64,000 nucleotides of DNA, from contig NZ_FOPP01000009.1 in NCBI RefSeq assembly GCF_900113525.1, positions 62,001-126,000 of the forward strand, in the 5' to 3' direction. Position numbers and translations under genes: made by a program. Below, in pieces: positions 57,151 through 64,000 of the stretch (positions are counted from its first letter, which is position 1; each line of letters begins with the position of its first letter). The DNA is from Pedobacter insulae. GTDB lineage: Bacteria; Bacteroidota; Bacteroidia; Sphingobacteriales; Sphingobacteriaceae. Below the pieces are notes generated by a model. It did no database searches and was not told where the DNA came from. It saw only the letters and a list, made by a program, of their open reading frames with translations.

Positions 57151-58527
57151 ATGATATTGATTGTTGATGACGATATAGCAGTAAGAACTTCGCTAACGCT
57201 TCTGTTAAAAGGGGCTGGAAATGAAGTAATTACAGCGAGTAGTGCCGCTCAGGCTTTTGAACTTGTACAAGTTCAAAAGCCTGAGCTTGTTATTTTGGAT
57301 TTGAATTTTTCTATCGAAACCTCTGGCGACGAAGGTATGAGTTTACTTAAACAACTCCGAGTGTACGACAGTGTTTTGCCAATCATTTTAATTACAGGCT
57401 GGGCCAGTATTGATTTGGCGGTTAAGGGTATGAAACTAGGGGCGAATGATTTCATTCATAAGCCTTGGAATAATGATTATGTTTTACAGGCCGTAGGAAC
57501 ATTGTTGCAATTAAATGGCCACAAAAAGAGCACGGCGAAAACTAGAAGGGAACTCGACAAAAAGTATCAATTCAAGCAGATTATTGGAGAAGACCCGAGT
57601 TTGTTGAACATCTTAGGCATTATAGGGAGAGTTGCAGCTACCAACGCTTCGGTGCTCATTACTGGCGAGAGTGGAACAGGCAAGGAATTGATAGCCGAAG
57701 CTATTCATGAGAACAGTACCAGAGGAGGAAAACCCTTTGTAAAAGTGAATTTGGGAGGTATTTCCACCTCTTTATTCGAAAGTGAGATGTTTGGTCATGT
57801 TCGTGGAGCCTTTACCGATGCACGGTTTGATAGGATGGGTCGTTTTGAAATGGCAAATAAAGGCACCATTTTCCTGGATGAAATTGGAGATCTAGAAGCC
57901 AGTAGTCAGGTTAAACTGCTAAGGGTTTTGCAAGATAGAACCTACGAGGTTTTAGGGAATAGCAGAACTAAAATGGTTGATACGAGAGTAGTGTGTGCTA
58001 CGAACAAAAACTTAAATGAAATGGTTCAAATGGATACTTTTAGAGAAGATCTATTGTACAGAATCAATTTGGTAACCATCCATTTGCCGGCACTTCGTGA
58101 GCGAAAAGACGACATACCCCTGCTGGTTAATTTTTTCATAAATAACCTTAAAGAGATCTACGGACGGCCCCAACTAACCGTCGCACCAGCTGCAATGCGT
58201 TGGCTTCAACAATTACCCTTGCCTGGTAACATTAGGCAACTCAAAAACTTAGTGGAACGGACTGTACTTATAAGTGATAAAAACGAGCTGACTACTGATG
58301 ATTTTCAGGGACAGGTAAATCTATCGCCCCTGAAGAACAACGAAATTAAACTACCGGGGGTAGGCTCTATAACGCTCGATCAAATGGAAGCTGAAATGGT
58401 AAAACAAGCCATGAACTTCCATAAAAATAGGATTACCAAAGCTGCCGCCTCTTTAGGGATTACTAGAAACGCATTATATCGTAGGTTGGAGAAATATCAA
58501 ATTCCTTTTAATGAAACTGAAGACTAA
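57151..58527 (+). CDS. NtrC-family sigma-54-dependent response regulator
   Basis: A 458-aa activator. MILIVDDDIAVRTSL opens the receiver domain; ATG 57151 is preferred over the upstream TTG at 57145. The phosphoacceptor Asp is in VILDLNF. The AAA+ domain (about 145-375) has Walker A TGESGTGKE and Walker B IFLDEIGDL. The sigma-54-contact loop reads GAFTDA rather than GAFTGA, a variant common in Bacteroidota. A Fis-type HTH closes the protein (NRITKAAASLGITRNALYRR). It should activate the sigma-54-type promoter before the efflux operon. A 40-bp perfect palindrome lies in its receiver-coding part. Confidence 0.93.
   Translation: MILIVDDDIAVRTSLTLLLKGAGNEVITASSAAQAFELVQVQKPELVILDLNFSIETSGDEGMSLLKQLRVYDSVLPIILITGWASIDLAVKGMKLGANDFIHKPWNNDYVLQAVGTLLQLNGHKKSTAKTRRELDKKYQFKQIIGEDPSLLNILGIIGRVAATNASVLITGESGTGKELIAEAIHENSTRGGKPFVKVNLGGISTSLFESEMFGHVRGAFTDARFDRMGRFEMANKGTIFLDEIGDLEASSQVKLLRVLQDRTYEVLGNSRTKMVDTRVVCATNKNLNEMVQMDTFREDLLYRINLVTIHLPALRERKDDIPLLVNFFINNLKEIYGRPQLTVAPAAMRWLQQLPLPGNIRQLKNLVERTVLISDKNELTTDDFQGQVNLSPLKNNEIKLPGVGSITLDQMEAEMVKQAMNFHKNRITKAAASLGITRNALYRRLEKYQIPFNETED
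57247..57286. repeat. Perfect 40-bp palindrome inside the regulator gene
   Basis: 20 bases starting GCTCAGGCTTTTGAA (57247-57266) are followed without spacer by their exact reverse complement (57267-57286). It encodes AQAFELVQVQKPEL of the receiver domain, without disturbing the frame. In mRNA it would form a very stable hairpin. Confidence 0.9.
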
Positions 58528-59755
58528 ATATATAAGCTTTATGGTAGCTATTCACTTGACTTGTCTGGTGATGAGCTATTTAATTTTTGAAGAGCATAAA
58601 GTCATATTTATCTTAGCAGAAATGGTTATCCTCATCTCTATGCTTATTTCTTTGAGCCTATATAAGCAACTAATCAACCCGCTCATTTATTTAAAACAAG
58701 GCGTAAATGCTATCAAGGACCAGGACTTTAATGTGAAGTTTTTAGCTACAGGACAAGAAGAAGTTGATGAACTGGTGAACGTTTATAATAAGATGATTGA
58801 TGAGCTGAGAATGGAACGTACCAAACAACAAGAACAGCACTTTTTTCTCGAGAAACTGATACAAACCTCTCCCACAGGGATTGTGATCCTAGATTATGAT
58901 GGAGCTATTAAGCAGATTAATCCTAAAGCAAAAGAAATAATAGATATAGCGCCCAATTTACTGGAACAATCGCAAACTCTGCAAATGGGGCTCGCAAAAA
59001 TTATCAGGATAGGTGGCCTTCGTAGCTATAAAGTTCAGAAATCTAAATTCATAGATCGTGGTTTCGAACGTACGTTTGTAATGATAGAAGAAGTAACTGC
59101 TGAGATTTTTGAAGCAGAAAAGAATGTTTACAGTAAAGTTATCCGCATGATGGCCCATGAGGTGAATAATACTGTAGGACCTGTAAATTCTATCATGAAT
59201 TCTGCATTAACATTCACAGAAAATGACGAGCCGCTACATAATGCTTTGCAAGTCGCCATAGATAGAAATCAGAATTTAAATATTTTTATGCGCAACTTTG
59301 CCGATTTAGTAAAGCTTCCGGCCGCAAATAAAAAGCAGATTGATTTGGTAAGCCTCTTAAAATCATTGGCCGAACTCATGCTTTTTTCTGCTAAAGAGAA
59401 ACATATTAAGTTTGAATTAGCTTTGCCTAATGAACCTTATCATATCCTGGCCGACGTCCAACAATTGGAGCAGGCACTTATCAACGTTGTCAAAAACGCA
59501 ATAGAGGCCATCGAAAAGGAGGGGTTGATTTGGATAACTTTAGACCCTATTAAACAACAGCTAGTCATTGCCGATAACGGCAAAGGAATAGGTAAAGAAT
59601 ACGCCGAACACTTATTCAGTCCGTTTTTTAGCACCAAAAAAGATGGACAAGGCATTGGTCTGACGTTGGTACGGGAGATTTTGCTAAATCATGGATTTGC
59701 ATTTTCATTAGGTACTGAAGAAAGGTTAACAAGATTTAAGATGGAAATGGCATAA
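58511..59755 (+). CDS. Membrane histidine kinase, NtrB-like
   Basis: A 414-aa sensor kinase. Two membrane helices at about 8-25 and 30-50 leave almost no periplasmic loop. A HAMP-like region follows (INPLIYLKQGVNAIKDQDFN), then a PAS domain (about 118-200; LIQTSPTGIVILDYDGAIKQ), the phospho-acceptor box MMAHEVNNTVGPVNSIMN and an ATPase domain with N box VVKNAIEAIEKEG, DNGKGIG and FSTKKDGQGIGLTL. It starts 17 bases inside the regulator gene, so the two are translationally coupled and form a cognate pair. The signal is probably sensed within or near the membrane. Confidence 0.92.
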   Translation: MKLKTKYISFMVAIHLTCLVMSYLIFEEHKVIFILAEMVILISMLISLSLYKQLINPLIYLKQGVNAIKDQDFNVKFLATGQEEVDELVNVYNKMIDELRMERTKQQEQHFFLEKLIQTSPTGIVILDYDGAIKQINPKAKEIIDIAPNLLEQSQTLQMGLAKIIRIGGLRSYKVQKSKFIDRGFERTFVMIEEVTAEIFEAEKNVYSKVIRMMAHEVNNTVGPVNSIMNSALTFTENDEPLHNALQVAIDRNQNLNIFMRNFADLVKLPAANKKQIDLVSLLKSLAELMLFSAKEKHIKFELALPNEPYHILADVQQLEQALINVVKNAIEAIEKEGLIWITLDPIKQQLVIADNGKGIGKEYAEHLFSPFFSTKKDGQGIGLTLVREILLNHGFAFSLGTEERLTRFKMEMA

Positions 59756-61286
59756 AGGGCAAACTAAAATAAAAGGTGGAGCCAATATCTTCGTTACTAA
59801 CTACTTCAATTTTACTGTCGTGACGTCTCAAGATTTCGGAAACCAAATATAAGCCTATGCCAAAACCAGATACTGTTTTTAACTTCTCATTATTAGCACG
59901 ATAAAAGCGTTCGAACAAATGCTTTTGATCCTCTAGGTTTATACCAATCCCCTCATCACGAACGGATATTATTACATTTTCGGCTTGTTTTTTGCATGCT
60001 AAAGTAACATTACCTCCATTTGGTGCATATTTTATAGCGTTCGTAAGTAAGTTGTTGAGGACCTGACCAAGTTTGTCACGATCTCCATTTAGCCAAATAG
60101 ATTCGCAATTAACAAACTCAATATGATGTTTGGAAGATAAAAATTGTACATCTTGGATACTTTCATTTGCTAAAGCTTGGAACTCGAATATCTTTTTGTG
60201 AATAGACATTTCCCCTTCTTCTAACCTAGCTACACTCAAAAAGTCATTAATCATCAAGCTCATTTTTTTAGTCTGCACTTCTGCTCGGGTCAATGCTTTA
60301 ATATTAAAATCGTTAGCTTCTTTTTTAGATTTTGCTAGTAGTAATTGAATATAGGAGTGGATTGTAGTTAATGGTGTTTTGAGTTCATGGCTAACCACAG
60401 CTACAAAATCATTCTTTCGTTGTTCTTCCTGCTTTTTATAGGTAATATCTCTCATAATTTTCGAGATGCCTATGATTTGTCCTTCCTTATTTTTAACAGG
60501 AGAAATAGTTAATGATACGTCGATCAGCTTACCACTTTTTGTGAGCCTTTTTGTTTCAAAGTGTTCAACACGCTCACCGTTTTTTAATCTCGAAATTATC
60601 TTCGGCTCTTCATCCTTTCTATCTTCAGGAATAAGTTTGTAAATTTTTTCACCAACAATTTCTGATGCGGTATAGCCCAGAATTCGTACTGCCGATTCAT
60701 TCCAGCTTGTAATAGTACTTTCCAAGGTTTTGCTGATAATGGCATCATCCGATGATTCGATAATTGCGGCTAATTTTGCACTCTTCTCCTCGTCTTGTTT
60801 AAACTGTGTAGTTTCTATGCAAATTACCAAAATGCCGCCAATATTTCCGTCTAGGTCTCGTATCGGACTATAAGAAAAATCAAAATAGCAATTTTCTAAC
60901 TGTCCATTTCGCTCAAGTGTTACCATAAAGTTTGGGAATCCTACAGACTCACCTTGCATTACCTGCTCGAACATAGGACCTATCGTGTCCCAGATTTCTG
61001 CGTAAGTATGCTTTGCGCTATCGCCCATAGCCGTTGGATGTTTTGTTCCATTTATTGGCCTAAAAGCATCATTATATAGTTGAGTGTAATCCTTTCCCCA
61101 GCAAATAAGTACAGGTAAAGTCGTGCTGAGCATCATGCTTACAGTTTGTTTTAATGCAATAGGCCACTGTTTTGCCTCACCCATTGGCGTGTCTGCCCAA
61201 TTGATAGAACGAATATATTCGCCCATCTCACCGCCTTCTTGTAAGAAGGCCTGTCCATTATTTTCTAAAATATAGTTTTCGTTCAT
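59736..61286 (-). CDS. Soluble PAS-domain histidine kinase
   Basis: A 516-aa kinase with no membrane helix. Two PAS domains: about 45-165 (TLPVLICWGKDYTQLYNDAF; FDFSYSPIRDLDGNIGGILV) and about 170-295 (ESSDDAIISKTLESTITSWN; ILGYTASEIVGEKIYKLIPE). HisKA has FVAVVSHELKTPLTTIHSYI; the ATPase domain has NLLTNAIKYAPNGG, DEGIGI and GFGIGLYLV. No response regulator adjoins it, so it is an orphan. It is convergent with the NtrB-like gene, and the ends overlap by 20 bases. Confidence 0.92.
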   Translation of the reverse strand: MNENYILENNGQAFLQEGGEMGEYIRSINWADTPMGEAKQWPIALKQTVSMMLSTTLPVLICWGKDYTQLYNDAFRPINGTKHPTAMGDSAKHTYAEIWDTIGPMFEQVMQGESVGFPNFMVTLERNGQLENCYFDFSYSPIRDLDGNIGGILVICIETTQFKQDEEKSAKLAAIIESSDDAIISKTLESTITSWNESAVRILGYTASEIVGEKIYKLIPEDRKDEEPKIISRLKNGERVEHFETKRLTKSGKLIDVSLTISPVKNKEGQIIGISKIMRDITYKKQEEQRKNDFVAVVSHELKTPLTTIHSYIQLLLAKSKKEANDFNIKALTRAEVQTKKMSLMINDFLSVARLEEGEMSIHKKIFEFQALANESIQDVQFLSSKHHIEFVNCESIWLNGDRDKLGQVLNNLLTNAIKYAPNGGNVTLACKKQAENVIISVRDEGIGINLEDQKHLFERFYRANNEKLKTVSGFGIGLYLVSEILRRHDSKIEVVSNEDIGSTFYFSLPFMPFPS

Positions 61287-61387
61287 TACTTTTATACCTC
61301 AAGCATGTCGTCTCGATTAAAATAAGTAAAAGAAAGTTAATTTAGCAAATAAAACACAGTTATATTTAACCACCCAAGAACACGCAC

Positions 61388-62083
61388 ATGGAACATGTTT
61401 TAGATAACCCCATTTATCATGCTTTACGGACTAAGCATCAATTATATGCAATGGGGAGCGATGAGGCAAACTATTATATAGAAGATGTTGCTCCTTTTGC
61501 AGGATTAAAGAACAATTCACTTGCTGATTTAGCGGATCTTTATAAGATAACCGCTCCGGAAAGCAGTTTTGTTGTTTTTACACCAACTGCTTATAAAATT
61601 CCTGACGAATGGAAGCTGATTGCACAAATCGATATGTTTCAAATGGTTTATGATCATGCTCATGTACCAAAGGATGTAGATGGGGATTTTGAAGATCTTC
61701 ATGATCAACACGTTGATGAAATGATTGAACTTGTTAAGTTAACGCAGCCTGGGCCATTTAAATCCAGAACTATTGCGTTGGGAAATTATACTGGCGTGTT
61801 TAATCAGGGGAAATTGGTTTCGATGGCAGGTCATCGTTTTCACCCTGCCCCCTATATAGAAATCAGCGCAGTATGTACCCATCCAGATCATTTAGGAAAT
61901 GGCTATGCCTATCGCTTGTTGCGAGAGCAGGTTAAAAGAATTTTAGCCCAAGCTCAAATTCCCTTTCTTCATGTTAGAAATGATAATCTCGCTGCGGTTA
62001 AACTTTATCAAAAGCTGGGATTCGAGGTTAGAACAGACATGCTTGCCTATGTTTTGCAGAAACAATCTAATTTGGAGAAATGA
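61388..62083 (+). CDS. GNAT-family N-acetyltransferase
   Basis: A 231-aa acyl-CoA-dependent acetyltransferase. The GNAT core is in the C-terminal half (about 135-225): MAGHRFHPAPYIEISAVCTH, the CoA pyrophosphate loop HPDHLGNGYAYRLL and FLHVRNDNLAAVKLYQKLGF. The N-terminal half is a divergent domain as in FR47-like members. The substrate is unknown. It is transcribed away from the PAS kinase gene with a 101-base gap. Confidence 0.88.
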   Translation: MEHVLDNPIYHALRTKHQLYAMGSDEANYYIEDVAPFAGLKNNSLADLADLYKITAPESSFVVFTPTAYKIPDEWKLIAQIDMFQMVYDHAHVPKDVDGDFEDLHDQHVDEMIELVKLTQPGPFKSRTIALGNYTGVFNQGKLVSMAGHRFHPAPYIEISAVCTHPDHLGNGYAYRLLREQVKRILAQAQIPFLHVRNDNLAAVKLYQKLGFEVRTDMLAYVLQKQSNLEK

Positions 62084-62181
62084 AATACCCAACAAGATTT
62101 AACAGTTGAAAATATTTGATACACAACACCATAGTATACTAAACCTTAGTTATAAGCTTTTGTAATTAGTACTTGCTATTT

Positions 62182-62203
62182 TAGACCGAATGGTCTATAT
62201 TTG
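62182..62203 (+). promoter_or_regulatory. TetR operator overlapping a promoter
   Basis: TAGACC (62182-62187) and GGTCTA (62192-62197) form a perfect inverted repeat with centre GAAT, of the type bound by NemR-like TetR proteins. Its right arm overlaps a perfect -7 box TATATTTG (62196-62203), and CTTG at 62172-62175 may be the -33 element. The TetR start codon at 62208 would then be nearly at the 5' end of the mRNA. Confidence 0.72.
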
Positions 62204-62207
62204 ATTT

Positions 62208-62807
62208 ATGATATCAAAATCTGCGCAAACAAAGCAATTTATTATTGAGAAAGCAGCGCCGCTATTTAACAAAAAAGGTTTTGCGGCCACTTCCATGAAT
62301 GATATCCTAACCGCTACTGGTTTAGCAAAGGGAGGGGTGTATGGTAATTTTGAAAGCAAGGAAGAGATTGCTTTAATGGCTTTTGAATATGCTAACGATT
62401 GTTTGATGAATGCTTTGTCTGGTAAAATTAGGCAAGAAGTTTCAGCATATGATAAGTTGGTAGCTATTTTTAATTTCTATTATAATTATAGCATTGATCC
62501 AGTATTAGAGGGTGGTTGCCCTTTATTGAATACGGCAATTGATTCGGATTTTAACTTTCCGGAGCTGAAAGAAAAGGCTGCTCAAGCGCTAACTAAAATG
62601 TTGGGCTCCTTAGAATATATTATTAACAAGGGTATTTCCAATAAAGAATTTCGAAAAAAAGTTAATGCAAAAGCAGAGTCAAGTTTAATTTTTTCGGTGA
62701 TAGAGGGGGGGATGATGATGAGCCGCCTAAATGATGATCCAAGATATCTGAACAATTTACTTGCTTACCTTAAAGTGCATGTCAAAAATTATAAAAAGAA
62801 GTCATAA
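62208..62807 (+). CDS. TetR-family transcriptional repressor
   Basis: A 199-aa regulator. The N-terminal HTH is typical: KQFIIEKAAPLFNKKGFAAT, SMNDILTATGLAKGGVYGNF, ESKEEIALMAF. The C-terminal ligand domain includes YNYSIDPVLEGGCPLLNTAI, as in TetR/AcrR members near NemR and YbiH types. It probably represses itself through the palindrome at its promoter and the thioesterase gene through a second site (62808-62823). The inducer is unknown; electrophiles or acyl compounds are possible from relatives. Confidence 0.9.
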   Translation: MISKSAQTKQFIIEKAAPLFNKKGFAATSMNDILTATGLAKGGVYGNFESKEEIALMAFEYANDCLMNALSGKIRQEVSAYDKLVAIFNFYYNYSIDPVLEGGCPLLNTAIDSDFNFPELKEKAAQALTKMLGSLEYIINKGISNKEFRKKVNAKAESSLIFSVIEGGMMMSRLNDDPRYLNNLLAYLKVHVKNYKKKS

Positions 62808-62823
62808 AAGACCAATTGGTTTA
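62808..62823 (+). promoter_or_regulatory. Second TetR operator before the thioesterase gene
   Basis: AGACC-AATT-GGTTT (62809-62822) keeps the half-sites of the site at 62182-62197 (AGACC-GAAT-GGTCT) with the same 4-base centre. It begins at the TetR stop codon and lies 10 bases before the thioesterase ATG. Confidence 0.6.
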
Positions 62824-62833
62824 AAACTGGAGT

Positions 62834-63328
62834 ATGAACAAAGAACTTCAATCTTTACACACGGTTCGCTTTAGCGACTGTGATTTATTCGGACATTTAA
62901 ACAATGCCCGTTACCTCGATTATTTTTTAAATGCTAGAGAAGATCATTTAAGAAACCATTACGAAATGGATCTATCCACTTATTATCAACAAGGGGTAGG
63001 TTGGGTTGTGGGAAGTCACGAAATCAATTATATCAAGCCTGCTAAATATAATGAGCAAATTTGCATAAAGAGTTCGCTTATAAAGGCGAGCGAGCAGTAT
63101 CTTTTGGTAGAGCTGCAAATGTTAGACGCGGGACAAAGTGCGATTAAGGCGGTTATGTGGACCCGTTTTATTCCAGTTGATGTTAAAACTGGACGAAGGG
63201 CAAACCACTCAACAAGTTTTATGGAATTTGCGAAAAGCATTGAACTGGAAAATACATTTGCAGATGGCACCATTAAGGAGCGTATTGTAAGATTGTTAAC
63301 AGAAAGGAAAATTTCCTTAAACGCTTAA
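62834..63328 (+). CDS. Acyl-CoA thioesterase, 4HBT hotdog fold
   Basis: A 164-aa hotdog-fold thioesterase. The 4-hydroxybenzoyl-CoA thioesterase signature is present near the N-terminus (TVRFSDCDLFGHLNNARYLD), with Asp and His in the usual catalytic places, then the central helix (YFLNAREDHLRNHYEM) and strands (YNEQICIKSSLIKAS). It hydrolyses acyl-CoA thioesters in the cytoplasm; chain preference unknown. It follows the TetR gene by 26 bases and shares its operator type, so it is the likely target of that repressor. Confidence 0.88.
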   Translation: MNKELQSLHTVRFSDCDLFGHLNNARYLDYFLNAREDHLRNHYEMDLSTYYQQGVGWVVGSHEINYIKPAKYNEQICIKSSLIKASEQYLLVELQMLDAGQSAIKAVMWTRFIPVDVKTGRRANHSTSFMEFAKSIELENTFADGTIKERIVRLLTERKISLNA

Positions 63329-63352
63329 AGAATGGTTCTAAATTGAAATGAT

Positions 63353-63385
63353 TTTGAGGACTTTCATCCTATTCCCCTAGTTTTG
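63353..63385 (+). promoter_or_regulatory. Promoter of the CDGSH gene
   Basis: TTTG (63353-63356) and TAGTTTTG (63378-63385) are perfect -33 and -7 boxes of the Bacteroidota housekeeping sigma factor with a 21-base spacer. The coding start follows 19 bases after. Confidence 0.7.
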
Positions 63386-63404
63386 CGCTTAAATAAACAA
63401 TCTA

Positions 63405-63629
63405 ATGGCTACAACAAAACTTACAATAAACAACAACGGATCAGTGAAGATAGAAGGCGATTTTGAAATCGTTGACAGAAATGGAGACGCTTACGGCTTA
63501 GCAGGTAGAAACGTCTTATCAATATGCCGTTGTGGCTTGTCACAAAATAAACCTTTTTGTGATGGTTCACATAATGGTCATTTCGAACATGAAGCTGTAG
63601 CTTTTAATCTTCCACCAAAAAAGGTTTAA
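63405..63629 (+). CDS. CDGSH iron-sulfur domain protein
   Basis: A 74-aa protein with one CDGSH domain: C-x-C-x8-F-C-D-G-S-H (CRCGLSQNKPFCDGSH), which binds a [2Fe-2S] cluster through three Cys and one His. The N-terminal part (KLTINNNGSVKIEGDFEIVD, then RNGDAYGL) is the usual beta-strand lead. Bacterial members are small soluble proteins of redox or iron metabolism with unknown partners. It has its own promoter. Confidence 0.92.
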   Translation: MATTKLTINNNGSVKIEGDFEIVDRNGDAYGLAGRNVLSICRCGLSQNKPFCDGSHNGHFEHEAVAFNLPPKKV

Positions 63630-63632
63630 ATA

Positions 63633-64000
63633 CTATTTCTTTTTTTCACTCAATTTTCTGTGTAAGAAATTTGCCGTTGCCTCGCTAACTTTAACCGCAT
63701 TAGAGAACTTCATCCAATGATGGGTGTCGTCTGGGATGGCTAAGTACTCGAAATCAAAGTTCTTATTTTCAAAGCGTCTGGCTAAGTCTACACTCTGACT
63801 GAAAGGAACATTTCTATCATCGTCTGCGTGGATAAGCAAGGTGGGTGACGTCCAGGTACTCAAATACGTAAGTGGTGACGATAGCAGTACTCTTTCTGCT
63901 GCTAATTTGGCGTCTGGCGCAATCTCATTTCTTTCGGCGGTGTCGTTGAATCTACTATTTACCCCATGAATATCTACTCCGGCGGCGAATAGTTTCGAAT
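63633..64000 (-). CDS. C-terminal part of an S9-family prolyl oligopeptidase-like hydrolase
   Basis: Partial gene: the open frame runs from the stop at 63633 to the window end (121 residues seen). LFAAGVDIHGVN is the strand after the catalytic serine region in S9 peptidases, which itself lies outside the window. The catalytic Asp is in LLIHADDDRNVPF and the catalytic His in PDDTHHWMKF. The C-terminus ends FLHRKLSEKKK. It is convergent with the CDGSH gene, with a 3-base gap. Probably a periplasmic or cytoplasmic dipeptidyl- or prolyl-peptidase. Confidence 0.85.
   Translation of the reverse strand, partial: SKLFAAGVDIHGVNSRFNDTAERNEIAPDAKLAAERVLLSSPLTYLSTWTSPTLLIHADDDRNVPFSQSVDLARRFENKNFDFEYLAIPDDTHHWMKFSNAVKVSEATANFLHRKLSEKKK

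Overview
The window looks like chromosomal DNA of a Bacteroidota bacterium, most likely Pedobacter or a close relative in the Sphingobacteriaceae. The reasons are two SusC/SusD outer-membrane pairs, a FecI/FecR module, a hybrid two-component regulator, TAnnTTTG promoter boxes and the absence of clear Shine-Dalgarno sequences. No rRNA, tRNA, CRISPR array, integrase or transposase was seen.

Layout. 15-348 is the frameshifted remnant of a DinB/DUF1572-type gene. 520-11108 (minus) is a FecI/FecR-controlled uptake locus: ECF sigma factor, FecR anti-sigma, STN-type SusC, SusD, a DUF4843 lipoprotein, a PKD-like lipoprotein and a TlpA-like thioredoxin, with no carbohydrate-active enzyme. 11185-14412 holds a periplasmic HtrA-like protease, a small HTH protein, a RibD-type reductase and a DeoR-like sensor domain without its HTH. 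14537-23009 (minus) is a three-gene cassette: an unrecognised 651-aa protein, an unrecognised 275-aa protein and a 1890-aa RHS protein with an HExxH-bearing C-terminus. A DUF6266 gene follows on the plus strand. 24030-26365 carries a DinB protein and a two-gene membrane-protein operon.

26683-50887 is a polysaccharide utilisation locus (PUL). On the plus strand are a GH51 arabinofuranosidase and a SusC/SusD pair. Convergent to them is a seven-gene minus-strand operon (GH43-like/GH51 fusion, tandem GH43, GH105, GH51, BNR-type propeller, GH2, GH16), preceded by the HTCS regulator. The enzyme set fits an arabinose-decorated galactan such as type II arabinogalactan or a pectic side chain. Two kinds of repeated operator-like sequence appear to tie the transcription units together: a 22-bp-phased direct repeat before susC and before the GH operon, and a pseudo-palindrome with identical 11-bp arms before the first GH51 gene and before the HTCS gene.

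51292-59755 is a MacA/TolC/MacB-like efflux operon ending in its own NtrC-family regulator and histidine kinase. A sigma-54-type -24/-12 sequence and a duplicated upstream site precede it, suggesting self-control. The rest holds a PAS histidine kinase, a GNAT acetyltransferase, a TetR regulator and thioesterase that share a palindromic operator, a CDGSH iron-sulfur protein, and the C-terminal end of an S9 peptidase cut by the window edge.

All calls rest on reading the sequence and recalled family knowledge; no database search was run.
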